Below, piece by piece: positions 9,901 to 20,149 of a stretch of 64,000 nt of DNA. The DNA is from Adiantum capillus-veneris (lineage: Eukaryota > Streptophyta > Polypodiopsida > Polypodiales > Pteridaceae): contig CM043947.1 in the NCBI GenBank assembly GCA_014529385.2, forward strand, positions 130,474,391 to 130,538,390. The letters run 5' to 3'. The position numbers and the translations under genes are program-made. The stretch's first letter is position 1; each line of letters opens with the position of its first letter. The notes beneath the pieces are model-generated. The model was not told where the DNA came from and did not search any database. It was given only the letters and a program-made list of their open reading frames with translations.

Positions 9901-12015
9901 TATGAGCTCACATGACTTGAATACCACAACAATAGGAGGTGTGAATAGTGTGTGGGCTTTGCAAGGGTTCATCTCCAACATAAAGATAAAATGGTAAAAA
10001 AACTACCCTTGTAGCTTACATTCAGAGCTTAACATCATCTCCATCTTTAAGTTTATCATGCTGGAGAGAATAAACCTCTTTATGGCTTTCAATGTTTAGG
10101 CTTCATACTTTATAACACTGGGTGGTGCTATTTTGTTGATGGCTTTGGCGCGCCATCTATAGTTGTGTAGCATAGTCTCATAATGCAAGTAAGTTGTGTT
10201 ATCTATAGAGAGTTACAAAGATTTTTCTTATCATGCTGGAGAGAATAAACCTCTTTATGGATTTCAATGTTTAAGCTTCATACTTTATAACACTGGGTGG
10301 TGCTATTTTGTTGATGGCTTTGGCGCGCCATCTATAGTTGTGTAGCATGTGATTGAGTCTCATAATGCAAGTAAGTTGTGTTATCTATAGAGAGTCATCA
10401 AAGATTTTTCCTATAATTTATTCTTTGTATAGTTGTCATTAGATTATCATTTTCTACTTTATAACTTTGTGCTCACATAATCTGTTGTTTACTTACAGAG
10501 TCAACTTCTTTTCAGAGGACATGAGAAAGCAAACATGTGCAGAGATGGAAATCACTCTATTTTTGTTCCATGAGGAACCTGTCACTACGATGTTAAAGGA
10601 TTTTGATAAGAATAGTAGAATTTTTGTAGAATCTTGAACCAATAGGTACTCTCTAGGAGCTCTTAGAAAAGCCATCCATATAGTACTACTATCTTCCCTA
10701 GTGTCACAGACACACAAATACTCAAGTGTATATGAATCTCTAGATGAGGAAGACAAATACTTGTAAGAGAAGCCTAATAACAACAACATTGTCTCCGTTT
10801 GTAATTATTTTCATGAGGCTGGATTCTTCTATAAATGCAATATAAATGTGTTTTTTTGTTAAATGGTGTCGCATTGAGTGAGAGTATTTAATTTAGATTA
10901 CTGGAGTTTCATACAGATTTGAGAATTATTGTTGAACTTTATGGATATTTTTATTTGCCTGTAAGATGTTTCAAGTCTCAAGTCTTAATAAAAAATTCAA
11001 GCAATATTTTGATTTCAGTTTAATCATTAATGGTTATTCTCATTAAAGTGAATCATAACCCTTGTCAAGATGTCCTCATTTGGGGATGCTAAATATATAT
11101 CATTAACAACATTTCACAAGTTGAGAAAGCTAAATTCTTGCATGCCAACATGTTATTGTTTCCATACTATGCCTATGCCAAGCTTGACTTAGAGAAATGA
11201 CAACTTCAGATGAAGGTGTCGATGTATAAGGGTGACTTATTATTGACTCATGTTTCATCATACATATATTGTAAAGCCTTTGAGTTTCCACCTTTTTGAG
11301 TAGTGTTGACAAGTTTTTGGTATCAAATCTTCTTAAATATCCCTATTCATGAGCTACTAGTATGTGACCCGCGCGTTGCTGCGACTACATATGCATCAAT
11401 TGAAGTAACCATTGTTCTCCTTTACTTCATAGGGAGGGAAAATGTGGACAAATGCATATGCTTCTAATGTGAGATTTTATGTCTCTTTAATACACTTGTG
11501 CATCAACTACCACTATAACTACTTTCTAGATGACAATGTACATGACAACACACAAGGTCTAAGTGCCCTCCACATTCATATCAACCAGGCACGAATCTAT
11601 CTTTTGGATCTATCTTTTCGAGTGTAAGATCAAACAACTAATGAAGTGTAGCTACTCTACACATTCTTGTGGATTGACCCATGACAAATCTCCTTCTAGT
11701 TGATCATGCCAAGCTCCAACATACTCCTCCTAATCATGGAAAGCTTGTCCCTCCCCCCGACTTGCAACCCCCTCCCTCTCTATCTGTGTGTGTGTGTGTG
11801 TGTGTTTTAAAGTTCAAGAATTATCATGTCCATTTGAGTTCTCTTGGGAATGAATTAAGTAATGGGATCCCTTCACATGATGTCTTGTCATAACATCCTA
11901 TGTTTCTCTCTAAGGAGGCAATGAATTTGCGATTAGTAGGCTAGAGATATCCCCCTCACACTGTTAAGTATGGAGCCTCATTTACCCTTGTAATTTTCTG
12001 TGGTAAAAGCGCACA
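9901..12015. other. non-coding spacer with a local duplication
   Basis: No convincing gene is visible on either strand across 2.1 kb. The sequence is AT-rich, with a tandem duplication at 10052-10408 and a (TG)n run near 11788-11807. It is probably the inside of a family-X element or old non-coding transposon sequence, but nothing proves this. Confidence 0.5.
10052..10408 (+). repeat. 175-bp tandem duplication with GGCGCGCC core
   Basis: The block starting with CATGCTGGAGAGAATAAACC at 10057 recurs at 10232, an offset of 175 bp. Both copies end in a shared AGAGAGT...CAAAGATTTTT. Each copy carries the palindrome GGCGCGCC. The copies differ by a few substitutions and by a short insertion (TGATTG) in the second, so the duplication is fairly recent. 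Confidence 0.9.
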
Positions 12016-12743
12016 TTTGTAAGGCCCCCATTATGAGGAGAAGCCATTGTGCATGAAGGAAAATCACTCACCGGAAACCAAAATTTTTACGGACAAGAAT
12101 CAGGGGCAACTTTAGAGGCCGCCCCCGAGACTTTTTTTCGCCGGAATATTATGGCCGGCCGGCGGCCGGAAAGTGGTCGGAAAACAACCGGTCGGTTGGC
12201 CAGTGGCCGGTAGTCAATGGCCGATGGCCGGTGGTCGGAAGTCAATGGCCGGTGGCCGGTGGTCGAAAGTCAATGGCCGGTGGCCGGTGGCCGAATTCAA
12301 AAGCGGACTTGTCTTCTCAAGGACGGCCACACATGGGCGGATTGGAGGGTCTGATTTGGACTTATTCGCACAAGGGCGGCTACACATGGCTGTCTCTCAT
12401 AAGAGAGGGCAGCCCTTTTGGCCTATAAAAGGAGGCCATTTCTACACACATTTCATAGTGTGAAGTTAATGCAACAAGGTGAGTGTGAGGTGGTGAGAGT
12501 GAAGCAAGGTGGGAGCTCTATCAAGGGTTTAATCCCTTTGTAAACTACTTCTTCTTTTGAAGTGCTAAATCCATTGAGTGGCTGCTTTCCCGTGGACGTA
12601 GCCCACATTGGGTGAACCACGTATATCGTGTGTACTCTCTCTCTCTCTCTCTACTCTATAATCTCTTGTGTGTGAAATCTATCTCTCTCCATTAAGTAAT
12701 CTACTCAAAAATCTATTTAGCTACGTCTTATTTCCCAACACAC
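12016..12743 (+). repeat. copia-type LTR (boundaries approximate)
   Basis: It appears to begin TGTAAGGCCCCCATTATG and to end CCCAACA, followed by ATTGATATGGGACC, which could be a degenerate primer-binding site. A TATA-like CTATAAAAGG lies at 12424. The U5-like part has the CCCGTGGACGTAGCCCACAT and GAACCACGTATATCGTG blocks that are frequent in plant copia LTRs. It does not match the LTR after copia-B pol at 17513, so it belongs to another element. The start is the weak point. Confidence 0.55.
12150..12296 (+). repeat. GGCCGGTGGCCGGTGG minisatellite
   Basis: Short GC-rich units of the type TCAATGGCCGGTGGCCGG repeat four to five times in the LTR's U3-like region. They stand out sharply against the AT-rich surroundings. 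U3 tandem repeats are often promoter or enhancer elements in retrotransposons, but no function is shown here. Confidence 0.85.
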
Positions 12744-13243
12744 ACAATTGATATGGGACCCTGGTAAGTGGTAGTGGCCCTCTAAATAGACTAATAAAGA
12801 CTTGGTATCCTTCTTTGGATATAGTGTTTGCATTGAACGACGAATTATTTAGATGCATTAGCATCCCCTCTCACCATCCTTACCAATCAAGGCATTGGTC
12901 ATGATAGCAACTCTCCCATGCTTCTCTCGTGTAGTTTTGGTCTTGCATTTGGGGCACCACAATCAACTAAGTCATCAATTGCTATTTGTTGGCACTTAGG
13001 ATGCCATGATCCAACATGCCAACATTACACCACATACTAGTAGAAGAAATTTTGCCATTGGTTTGCACAACTGATTTGGTGAGTAGTGTGTTGTTTGCTT
13101 CTCAAAGGCAATATTCATGATGGATGTGTGACCTGGGGGTGATTGCATGGCTATAGCAACTTTGTCTCTACATGTGGGTAAATTTCAAAATTTACCGGTT
13201 GGATTGCACTCAATCTAGCTATTGCTAGCATGATGAGAACTTT
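12744..13243 (+). other. degenerate leader between LTR-like sequence and copia-B gag
   Basis: No gene is visible. The sequence begins with the possible primer-binding site and has no long open frame. It meets recognisable gag at about 13244. It may be the untranslated leader of an element or a join between two elements. Confidence 0.4.
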
Positions 13244-14134
13244 ATCATGGGCAAAGGTTTATAGGATTATGTTACAGGTGAACAAGAGTGTCCCAAGGTT
13301 GGTTTGGAACCAAATAGAGAGAATGTTGAAGCACATAAAACATGGCAAGTAGGAGTAGAAGCTTACAAGAAGTGGATCGAGAATTCAAGGAAAGTGATGC
13401 ATTGGATTCCACTACGCATTAGTGACTTCTTTATACCACATGTGAAGAAGGCTCAATCTCCAAAGGAAGCATGGGAGATACTAGCAAGAATGAACAGCTC
13501 CAATACAGAACCACGAAAAGTTCACTTGAAGCAAAGGTTACATTGTGTATGGCGAGGAAATAGATCCATATCAGATTATGTGACAGAGATAAAGCAAATA
13601 CAGGAAGATCTTGCGAGCATTAATGTTGAAGTTCTAGATGATGACTTAGTTTCAGTGACATTGAATGGTTTGGGACCGGAATACAAGTCATTGGATACAT
13701 CTATATCTGTTCGAGGACACATGCCTAATTTTGAAGAGTTAGTAAACCTTTGTTTGCAAGAAGAGGTGAAGTTAGGCAAGTCAGGTCCTTCTACATCAAA
13801 TAACAATTCCAGAGATCAGGTTTTTTACTCTAGAGGTCGTGGAAACAATAGAGGTGGAAGAGGAAACTATGGTCGTGGAAACAATGTTGGAAGAGGTCAA
13901 TGGCAAAAGCAACAAAGTCAAAGTTACAATGATTATGGCCAAAGAGGCAGGGGGAGAGCCCGAACTCGTGGACGTGGAGGTGGACGATTTGTACATCCTC
14001 AAAGAGATGGATATTGTAACAGATGTGGCATTTATGGTCACTTTGAAAGAGAATGTTACACAAGGCTAAATCAAAATCGTGATCGTGGTGGAAGAGGCCG
14101 AGGTTATGGCAGACATGGAGGAAACTTTGCTTGA
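13244..14134 (+). pseudogene. copia-B gag, 5' degraded, CCHC knuckle intact
   Basis: This is copia Gag of the UBN2 type. The usual start is lost: homology begins near LSWAKG, and TAG at 13262-13264 stands where the family has Trp before DYVTGEQECP. The frame is then open from there to 14134. It shows the HVKKAQSPKEAWEILARM block, LKQRLHCVWR, ISDYVTEIKQIQEDL and FEELVNLCLQEE. A Gly/Arg-rich stretch (RGRGNNRGGRGNYGRG) precedes the knuckle CNRCGIYGHFEREC at 14017-14058. It ends in TGA at 14132-14134, in the same frame as pol. Confidence 0.88.
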
Positions 14135-14191
14135 TACAATCCTCATAATCAAAATATATATGACAATAGATCGAGTGGACATTTATTTCCT

Positions 14192-17100
14192 ATGGAGCAT
14201 GTTGTTGGAAGCATGGTGGAGCCACATCATACAGATGATTGGTATTTAGATAGTGGTGCCACAAATCATATGACATATCATGGTGAATGGTTTGATAGAA
14301 AAGAGAAGTTAGAAGAGGATGAGTTTGTCGCTACAGGTGATGATACTATGCATCGGATTACACATGTTGGTTCGGTTACATTGCTAGAAAAAGACGGAAC
14401 ATACAACACATTGGGAGATGTTCTATATGTGCCTTCAATCACAAAGAATTTAGCATCAGTTGGACAAATGACAGATCAAGGGTTACAAGTCCATTTTAAT
14501 CGTTATGGATGCTTCATAGAGGAGTTTCACAAAGGCAGACCATGCAAGATATTGGCACGTGGAAGAAAGAAAGGTCGCTTGTTCTCATTGGAAGTTGGAG
14601 ATCCATGTTTACACAGTGGTATGTATGCAAACAAATCAGGCACTCAAGATGATTGGGCAAATTTATGGCATAAGAGAATTGGTCATGTCAATTTTAGAAG
14701 ACTAAAGCATATGCAATCAAATCAAATTGTACGTGGATTACCAAAGTTTGGCAGATTGAATTTTGATCATGTTTGTGAAGCTTGTCAATTTGGAAAGCAA
14801 TCTCGTTTACCATTTCCAAAGAGGGGGAGAATTAGCCAAAGTCCTTTGGAAATTGTTCATTCAGATATTTGGGGACCTTGTGATCATACTACACCAAATG
14901 GTTGTCGATATTTTATCACATTTACGGATGATTACAGCAGAATGACATGGGTTTACTTTCTAAAGGCAAAGTCAGAGGCATTTGAGGTATTCTTGGAGTT
15001 CAAAGTTATGGTTGAGAAAGAGAATGGTTGTCAAATTAAATGCCTACGTACAGATGGAGGGGGAGAGTACATGTCACACAGTGTTGATGATTACTTACGT
15101 GAACAAGGCATAAGAAGACATATTACTTGCAGATACACACCACAACAAAATGGAGTTGCTGAGAGAAAGAATAGAGTCATAGCAGAGATTGCAAGAGGCA
15201 TGATGAATGAGATGAATATGCCATTAACATATTGGGCTGAAGCAGTTCATACAGCAGTACACATTATGAATCGAACACCAACAGCTGCCATTCATGAAAT
15301 TTCACCTTATGAGAGACTTTATGGGATCAAGCCAACAGTTTCCTACATGAAAGTTTTTGGATGTGTTTGCTATGTTCATGTGCCAAATGAAGCAAGAAAG
15401 AAGATGGAACCAAAGGCAGTGAAGTGTATATTCTTGGGCTACCTAGTTGAAAAGAAAGGTTACAAGTGCTATGATCCTACGACAAGAAAAGTTTATGTTA
15501 GTAGAGATGTCAGATTTTGTGAGCATGAACCATGGTATAAACCAAAGCCAGTGATGATAGAAGATGAGTATGAAGAGCAAGAGAATGTGCATCATGTTGT
15601 TGATAAGCCAGGACCATCAACAAGAACTATTTCAGGACCACATATGGCAGAGGAGAGTACAGGAAGTGTCAACCCATGGAGTGGTCGTTTGCGAGATAAG
15701 AAGCAAGACGACAAAGGCAAGAAGAAAGTGGTTGAAGAGAGTTCTGGAGATGAAAGCCTCGATAAAGAGCATGGTTTACCACATTTGAGGACACCTGGCA
15801 GTAAGCATATTGAGAAATATGTACCCCCATATGCAAGAGTTGAAGAGAAGAGTGCACCACAGTTGAGAAGATCAGAGAGGGTGCGTTATCCAGTTGATAG
15901 ATTGACATACAATGGTTACATGCGTACACATTATGCATACATGGTTTCACGTGTGCAACATAAAGAGCCTACATGTTTTCAAGAGGCAATTGGAAAATCA
16001 GAATGGGAGTCAGCTATGGATGATGAGATGGATGCTCTTGTGAAGAATGACACTTGGGATTTGGTTCGCTTGCCAAGTGGAAAGAAAGAAATTGGTTCAA
16101 AATGGGTATACAAAGTCAAGTGCGAGTCAGATGGTAGTGTGGAAAGATACAAAGTGAGGCTTGTTGCTAAAGGTTATGCACAAACAAAAGGTCTTGATTA
16201 TGATGAGACATTTAGTCCAGTTGCAAAGATGACAACAATCAGATTGGTGATAGCAATGGCAAGTATGTTCGGTTGGAAGTTACGGCAAATGGATGTGGAT
16301 AATGCATTCTTGAATGGTGACTTGGAAGAAGAAGTTTATATGATACAACCAGAGGGTTATCAACATCCAGAGTTTCCATATTATGTGTGTAAGTTGAAGA
16401 AAGCATTGTATGGTTTGAAGCAAGCATCTAGAGCTTGGTGTGAAAAGATAACCAGATTCTTGAAGAAGATTGGATTTAAACAATCTACTGCTGATCACTC
16501 ATTATTTTTGAAGCATGTTGATGGAGAGATCGTCGTTATTGTTATCTATGTTGATGACTTGATTCTCACTGGAAGTCATGCTGAGCAAATTTTGCATGTC
16601 AAGAAGAGTTTCTTGAGAGAATTCAACATGAAGGACCTTGGTGAGTTGAGATATTTCTTGGGAATTGAAATTGTCAATACTTTATCACGAATTTCGATGA
16701 TACAAAGACAATACGCGTTGGATATGCTTGAGAAGTATGGAATGACAGCGTGCAAACTGGTTGATACACCTCTTGATCAAAATGTGAAGTTGTTTGATGA
16801 TGGACATTACATTGAGGATGTCACTATGTATCGCAAGATGGTTGGAAGCCTTATTTACTTGACAATAACAAGGCCAAATTTGAGTTATGCAGTGGGTGTT
16901 GTGAGTAAATTCATGCAAAATCCATGTAAAAGTCATCTTGATGCAGTGAGACGGATTATGAGATATGTGAAAGCCACTGTCAGTTATAGAATGTTTTATG
17001 AAAAGAATGGGAAGCTTTGTCTTTATGGTTACACAGATGCAGATTGGGCAGGAGATTTTATGGATAGAAGATCTACAAGTGGTTATGCATTTTCCATTGG

Positions 17101-17518
17101 CAATGGTATGATAAGTTGGAGTAGCAAGAAGCAATCAACTGTAGCATTATCAAGTACAGAAGCTGAATATCATGGAGCAGCTTTGGCAGCATGTGAAGAA
17201 TCATGGTTGAGAGTACTTATGGTAGACTTTGGTTTTGACTATCTTGACAGTGTCATTATATATTGTGACAATATTAGTAGCATCATGTTGGCAAAGAATC
17301 CAGTCTACCATGCTCGCACTAAACACATTGAGGTACATTATCACTTCATTAGAGAAAAAGTTTTGGCAAATGAGATTGATTTGGTGTATGTGAAGACAAA
17401 TGATCAAGTTGCGGATATATTCACAAAAGCTCTTGGAAAGGAGAATTTTCGCTACTTTCGTGAAGCATTGGCAATCCATCATATGCAAGCTCACTCTGAG
17501 CTTGAGGAGGAGTGTTAA
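14192..17518 (+). CDS. copia-B pol polyprotein (protease, integrase, RT, RNase H)
   Basis: An uninterrupted 1108-codon frame makes this the best-kept retrotransposon gene in the window. Protease is near residues 15-110 (WYLDSGATNHMT, active D-S-G). The GAG-pre-integrase HHCC finger follows (LWHKRIGHVNFRRL, CEACQFGKQ). The integrase core is at about 220-400 (VHSDIWGP, TDDYSRMTW, RTDGGGEYMS, QQNGVAERKNR). The RT is at about 600-850 with MDVDNAFLNGDLEEEVYM and IYVDDLILTG, YVDD complete. RNase H has YTDADWAGD and SSTEAEYHG and ends in VADIFTKAL. The frame is the same as gag, with only the TGA at 14132 between them. The true start is therefore probably gag's, and 14192 is only the first ATG in pol. 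Its stop lies just inside the 3' LTR. Confidence 0.95.
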   Translation: MEHVVGSMVEPHHTDDWYLDSGATNHMTYHGEWFDRKEKLEEDEFVATGDDTMHRITHVGSVTLLEKDGTYNTLGDVLYVPSITKNLASVGQMTDQGLQVHFNRYGCFIEEFHKGRPCKILARGRKKGRLFSLEVGDPCLHSGMYANKSGTQDDWANLWHKRIGHVNFRRLKHMQSNQIVRGLPKFGRLNFDHVCEACQFGKQSRLPFPKRGRISQSPLEIVHSDIWGPCDHTTPNGCRYFITFTDDYSRMTWVYFLKAKSEAFEVFLEFKVMVEKENGCQIKCLRTDGGGEYMSHSVDDYLREQGIRRHITCRYTPQQNGVAERKNRVIAEIARGMMNEMNMPLTYWAEAVHTAVHIMNRTPTAAIHEISPYERLYGIKPTVSYMKVFGCVCYVHVPNEARKKMEPKAVKCIFLGYLVEKKGYKCYDPTTRKVYVSRDVRFCEHEPWYKPKPVMIEDEYEEQENVHHVVDKPGPSTRTISGPHMAEESTGSVNPWSGRLRDKKQDDKGKKKVVEESSGDESLDKEHGLPHLRTPGSKHIEKYVPPYARVEEKSAPQLRRSERVRYPVDRLTYNGYMRTHYAYMVSRVQHKEPTCFQEAIGKSEWESAMDDEMDALVKNDTWDLVRLPSGKKEIGSKWVYKVKCESDGSVERYKVRLVAKGYAQTKGLDYDETFSPVAKMTTIRLVIAMASMFGWKLRQMDVDNAFLNGDLEEEVYMIQPEGYQHPEFPYYVCKLKKALYGLKQASRAWCEKITRFLKKIGFKQSTADHSLFLKHVDGEIVVIVIYVDDLILTGSHAEQILHVKKSFLREFNMKDLGELRYFLGIEIVNTLSRISMIQRQYALDMLEKYGMTACKLVDTPLDQNVKLFDDGHYIEDVTMYRKMVGSLIYLTITRPNLSYAVGVVSKFMQNPCKSHLDAVRRIMRYVKATVSYRMFYEKNGKLCLYGYTDADWAGDFMDRRSTSGYAFSIGNGMISWSSKKQSTVALSSTEAEYHGAALAACEESWLRVLMVDFGFDYLDSVIIYCDNISSIMLAKNPVYHARTKHIEVHYHFIREKVLANEIDLVYVKTNDQVADIFTKALGKENFRYFREALAIHHMQAHSELEEEC

Positions 17519-17741
17519 AGAATATGATGTTAAAGAATATGTCCATTGTGCTATGGGCGGCTGGACACTGACTATACTATGTTGTAAATATACTTTGGAT
17601 AATAGTTCAAAAGAGAAGAAGAGAAGAGCAGCTCGTTGAATGGCTGCTGTAGGGTAACGATTGTGTGTGTGTGTCTCGATGTGTGTTGGTGTGTGTGTGT
17701 AGTCTTCTTTCCTACCTTCTCCATCACCTGCGCACTCTACA
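17513..17741 (+). repeat. copia-B 3' LTR (229 bp)
   Basis: It starts TGTTAAAGAATATG directly after the purine tract GAGGAGGAG (17502-17512 region) and ends CTCTACA. A short direct repeat of TGTTAAAGAATATG opens it (17513 and 17527). The pol stop codon falls four bases inside. It is followed at once by gypsy-2 RT sequence, so it was inserted there. No matching 5' LTR was found upstream of gag. Confidence 0.75.
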
Positions 17742-18400
17742 ATGATAACCACAAGATAGAGATTCTACCTGGGAGTTCACTGCCTAATAAACCTCCTTAT
17801 AGAATTTCTCAAGCTCAACAAGATGAGATTATGAGGCAAGTGCATGAGCTGGTAGACAAGGGGATGGTGAGGCCTAGATCCTCTCCCTTTTGTTCACCAG
17901 TCCTTTTAGCACAAAAGAAAGATTGCACATACCGCATGTGTGTGGACTATCGAGCACTAAATTGTATCACTATCAAAAATAGACTAAATTGTATCACTAT
18001 CAAAAATAGATTTTCATTACCGCGGATAGAAGATATGTTTGATAAGCTACAAGGTTCAACCTACTTCATTAGGATTGACCTTAAAAGTGGCTATCATCAA
18101 ATAAGGATAGTGAATGAAGATATCGTAAAGACCGCGTTCCGCACAATGTTTGGTCTTTATGAATATCTTGTCATGCCTTTTGGTTTGACAAATACTCCAA
18201 CCACGTTCAACCACCTAATGGAGAAAATATTTAGACCCTACTGCAAGTTTACTAGAGTGTTCTTTGACGACACTATCATCTACTCCAAATCTTTGGAGGA
18301 GCATAAGAAACATCTCCATGTAGTTTTTCAAGCTATGACGGAGAATAAACCTTTTATTAACCAAAAGAAGAGTGAATTTTTCATCCAAGAGATTCAATAA
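17742..18400 (+). pseudogene. gypsy-2 reverse transcriptase remnant
   Basis: It starts abruptly at the copia-B LTR end with the stretch before NKPPYRISQAQQDEIMRQ, so the upstream gag and protease are absent. Motifs kept: MVRPRSSPFCSPVLLAQK, YRMCVDYRALN, STYFIRIDLKSGYHQIR, MPFGLTNTPTTFNHLM and the active site VFFDDTIIYS with both Asp. It is a close relative of gypsy-1 and shows what gypsy-1's damaged sites looked like. The frame ends in TAA at about 18398. It carries a 27-bp duplication. Confidence 0.92.
17957..18010 (+). repeat. 27-bp in-frame tandem duplication in gypsy-2 RT
   Basis: A 27-bp unit beginning CTAAATTGTATCACTATCAA at 17957 is repeated exactly at 17984, adding nine codons without breaking the frame. 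It lies in the same RT block as the 165-bp duplication of gypsy-1. Confidence 0.95.
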
Positions 18401-19040
18401 TTAGGTCGTATTATCTATCAAGATGGTATCCGTATGGATCCAATCAAGCTTGAGGTAATAAAAGGATGGCCTAACCCAAGGAATCTACGTGAGCTATGAA
18501 GCTTTATTGGTATGTGTGCATACTATAGACACTTCATAGCTAAATTCTCCCAAATAGCAAGGCCACTACATGACTTGACAAAGAAAAATGTTAAGTACAT
18601 CAGGACTGCTAAAGAGAAAAGTGCTTTCGAGAAGCTTAAAGAAAAGCTTACCTCTCAACCTGTGCTTACACTACTGAATCTCTCAAAACCATTTAAGGTC
18701 CAATGTGTTTCTTGTGGAGATTGCCTTGGAGAATTTTTGCTTCAAGAAGGGCATGCCATAGCATATGAGAGTCAAAGATTCAATTTCGACAAGTTTTGGG
18801 CATCTATGAAAAGTAACTACTAATTGTCCTCCATGCCCTTGACACATGGAAGCACTATCTATTGGGGACTCCATTCATCCTACGAACGGATCACCAAAGT
18901 TTCATGATGAAAACCAAGCTCTCCGACAAACAAAGAGGTAGGAAAATTTTCTTGTGGAATTCAATTTTCATATTGCTCACTTTGCTGGCAAGCACAATCA
19001 AGTAGCCGATGCACTATCATGACGACCAAGGGAAAATGCG
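18401..19040 (+). pseudogene. gypsy-2 RT thumb and RNase H remnant
   Basis: The sequence continues with the KLEVIKGWPNPRNL thumb motif, an in-frame stop at about 18497, then FIGMCAYYRHFIAKFSQIA and KLTSQPVLTL. RNase H follows as HAIAYESQRF, with later blocks out of frame (HFAGKHNQVADALS at about 18978-19020 ends in TGA). Several stops and indels make it non-functional. Confidence 0.88.
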
Positions 19041-20118
19041 GTGTCCATAACAACTCACAGTGATCTATCTTTCATGATAGATGAGTATGCTATTGACCCT
19101 GATTTTAAGGATGTAATTTCAGGCCGTGCCTTAGGAAAGAAAGAAGAACCATTCATCGTACATGATGGTTATCTTCTCCATGGAAATCGGCTATGTGTTA
19201 CTCACTCTCTTCATGAGAAAGTGATGTATGAGTCCCATGCTCCTCCCTATGTGGGGCATAGAGGGATTCAACTTACTCTTTGAGGAGTAGAAATATATTT
19301 CTATTGGCCTACCATCAAAATGGACAAACAAGACTATGTGTCAAAATGTGTGGTATGCTATAAGACAAAGTATGAGAGAGGGAAGCAACCTAGATTTCTC
19401 CAACCTTTGCCTACCAATTCCTAACTCACCATGGGAGAGCATATCCATGGATTTTATCTTTGGATTGCCTAGGTCCATCCATGGGAATATGAGATTATGG
19501 AAAATAATAGATAGGTTTAGCAAACAAGCACATTTTATACCTGTCAAAAAGACTATTAAGGCACACCAAATGACAACCCTCTTCATATCCCAAATTTTTA
19601 GACACCATGGTTTGCCAACGTTGACATCAATAGTGTTGGATAGAGATCCTCCAATGACCAGTAATTTTAGAAGGGTCTCTTTAAGAATCTAGGTACTAGG
19701 CTCAATTTCTCTTCGGCCTATCACCCACAAACGGATGGCCAAAGTGAAATAGCCAACCTTACAATTTTAGATCTACTTAAGGCCTATGTTACCGAAGTAG
19801 ATCAACGTTCACCATGGAAAAAGTACCTACCTCTTGTAGAGTATACGTACAATAACATTGTCCATACTACTAAGGGGGAGGCACCTTTTGAAATCATTGA
19901 AGGAAGACCAAAAAATCCCTTGCTACTTAAGGTACATGGGAAGATCTTCGTTGTCGATGAGAATAGCCGAGACCTACAAGAATCTTTCCAAAAGATTAAG
20001 GAGACTATATCTATCTCGCAACAAAGGAAAAAGGCTGCTGCTAACAAGTAGAGAAGGGCCTTATCTTTGAAGGAAAATGATTGGGTCCTACTCAAATTTT
20101 CCAAGCTCGATTGAGGCA
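19041..20118 (+). pseudogene. gypsy-2 integrase remnant
   Basis: The zinc-finger entry HAPPYVGHRGIQ is at about 19235-19275. The core with SISMDFIFGLPRSIHG, IDRFSKQAHFIPVKK and the VLDRDPPMTSNF stretch lies at 19440-19690. A frame change leads to the YHPQTDGQSE and PLVEYTYNN blocks. Homology fades at about 20150, with no clear chromodomain and no LTR behind it, so the 3' end is missing. Compared with gypsy-1 it lacks the last 200-300 codons. Confidence 0.88.
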
Positions 20119-20149
20119 AACTACGAGCAAAATAATGATTTTTCTCTTC

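Noticed and set aside
12173-12463. A 96-codon frame across the GGCCGG repeats
   Set aside because: It lies in an LTR-like U3 region with minisatellite composition and overlaps another open frame of similar quality.
13576-14069. Overlapping open frames inside copia-B gag on both strands
   Set aside because: They are shadows of the Gly/Arg-rich gag frame, which has the real motifs.
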